From: Jiangella muralis
Lineage (GTDB): Bacteria > Actinomycetota > Actinomycetes > Jiangellales > Jiangellaceae
NCBI RefSeq assembly: GCF_001270745.1
Contig: NZ_KQ434758.1
Coordinates: 208,275 to 272,274 of the forward strand
Direction: 5' to 3'
DNA length: 64,000 nt
The notes below the pieces were generated by a model. It had not been told where the DNA came from. It was given only the letters and a program-made list of their open reading frames with translations, and searched no databases. The position numbers were made by a program, and so were the translations under genes. Of the stretch, positions 63,762 through 64,000 are shown piece by piece. The stretch's first letter is position 1; the number at the start of each line of letters is the position of its first letter.

Positions 63762-64000
63762 CGCTGCTGCACTGGGCCGACGTGTCCCGCGAGACGCTGA
63801 ACGAGGTGCTGCCGGAGGCGCTCGTCGTCCTCCCGGTCGGCGCGATCGAGCAGCACGGCCGGCACCTCGCCACCGGCACCGACGCGCTGCTGGCGACGAC
63901 GGCGGCCGAGCGGGCCGCCGTCCTCGCCGCCGAACGGGCCGGGCGCCCACTCGTCCTCGCGCCCACCCTCCAGTTCGGCGCGTCCGACCACCACCTGCCG
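63758..64000 (+). CDS. creatininase family protein (partial, cut by window end)
   Basis: ATG 63758 overlaps the previous stop by four bases. The visible 81 residues include LLHWADVSRETLNEVLPEALVVLPVGAIEQHGRHLATGTDALLATTAAERAA and LAPTLQFGASDHHLP, matching creatininase/creatinine amidohydrolase family N-termini with metal ligands Glu and His in GAIEQHG and Asp in TGTDALL. Members hydrolyse cyclic amides or formamides. It is the last gene of the putative IclR-controlled operon seen here. Confidence 0.88.
   Translation, partial: MTLLHWADVSRETLNEVLPEALVVLPVGAIEQHGRHLATGTDALLATTAAERAAVLAAERAGRPLVLAPTLQFGASDHHLP

Overview
The window is high-GC DNA with dense, overlapping genes, GTG and TTG starts and strong Shine-Dalgarno sites. 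Its content (maltokinase/TreS glycogen-trehalose genes, WXG100-like proteins, secreted choice-of-anchor G and LVIVD proteins, RecA-NDp-type promoter motifs, a Scy/DivIVA-like coiled-coil protein) points to a filamentous or soil actinomycete; a Jiangellaceae-type genome is a guess from overall character, not a demonstrated assignment. I saw no rRNA, tRNA, CRISPR array, transposase or prophage.

Layout. 1-5.1 kb: the 5' part of a secreted choice-of-anchor G protein whose far end is cut by the window edge, two acyltransferases, and a methyltransferase coupled to an enoyl-CoA hydratase. 5.2-23 kb: an alpha-glucan/trehalose region (glgX, glgP, treS, maltokinase, glgB) interrupted by secreted proteins, a DUF559/AbiEi-like gene bracketed by two copies of one palindrome, and a WXG100-like pair; glgE is not in the window. 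23-29.3 kb: a secreted subtilase and a divergent secreted M14 carboxypeptidase, then a PrmC-like methyltransferase.

29.3-43 kb is the most unusual block. Twelve genes read leftwards: LacI regulator, two sugar permeases, a solute-binding lipoprotein, four different ADP-ribosylglycohydrolase (ARH) family proteins, a ribokinase, a fusion of a glycosidase-like domain to a SUMF1-like domain, a CaiB/BaiF CoA-transferase and an HpcH/CitE lyase. Nearly all downstream junctions are 1- or 4-base stop/start overlaps. This suggests uptake of a riboside-like compound, N-glycoside cleavage, ribose phosphorylation and CoA-dependent handling of the rest. Perfect GGAAACGTTTCC operators lie before lacI and before the divergent secreted esterase gene.

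43.4-56.8 kb: the esterase/beta-propeller gene carries an in-frame insertion of about 159 bp, ending in perfect inverted repeats and predicted to fold as an RNA hairpin. Then follow a YbbN-like thioredoxin, an isobutyryl-CoA mutase large subunit, Rrf2, TetR and MarR regulators, small membrane proteins, and a meaB-thiolase-methylmalonyl-CoA epimerase operon, then the coiled-coil gene. 56.9-64 kb: an FG-GAP protein, a Tat-exported glycosidase-like protein, RidA, an IclR regulator, a Gfo/Idh/MocA oxidoreductase and a truncated creatininase-family gene. Three promoters here share the motif TTCGATANNNCGAA, a likely local IclR regulon. Several intergenic spaces contain long palindromes of different sequence families.
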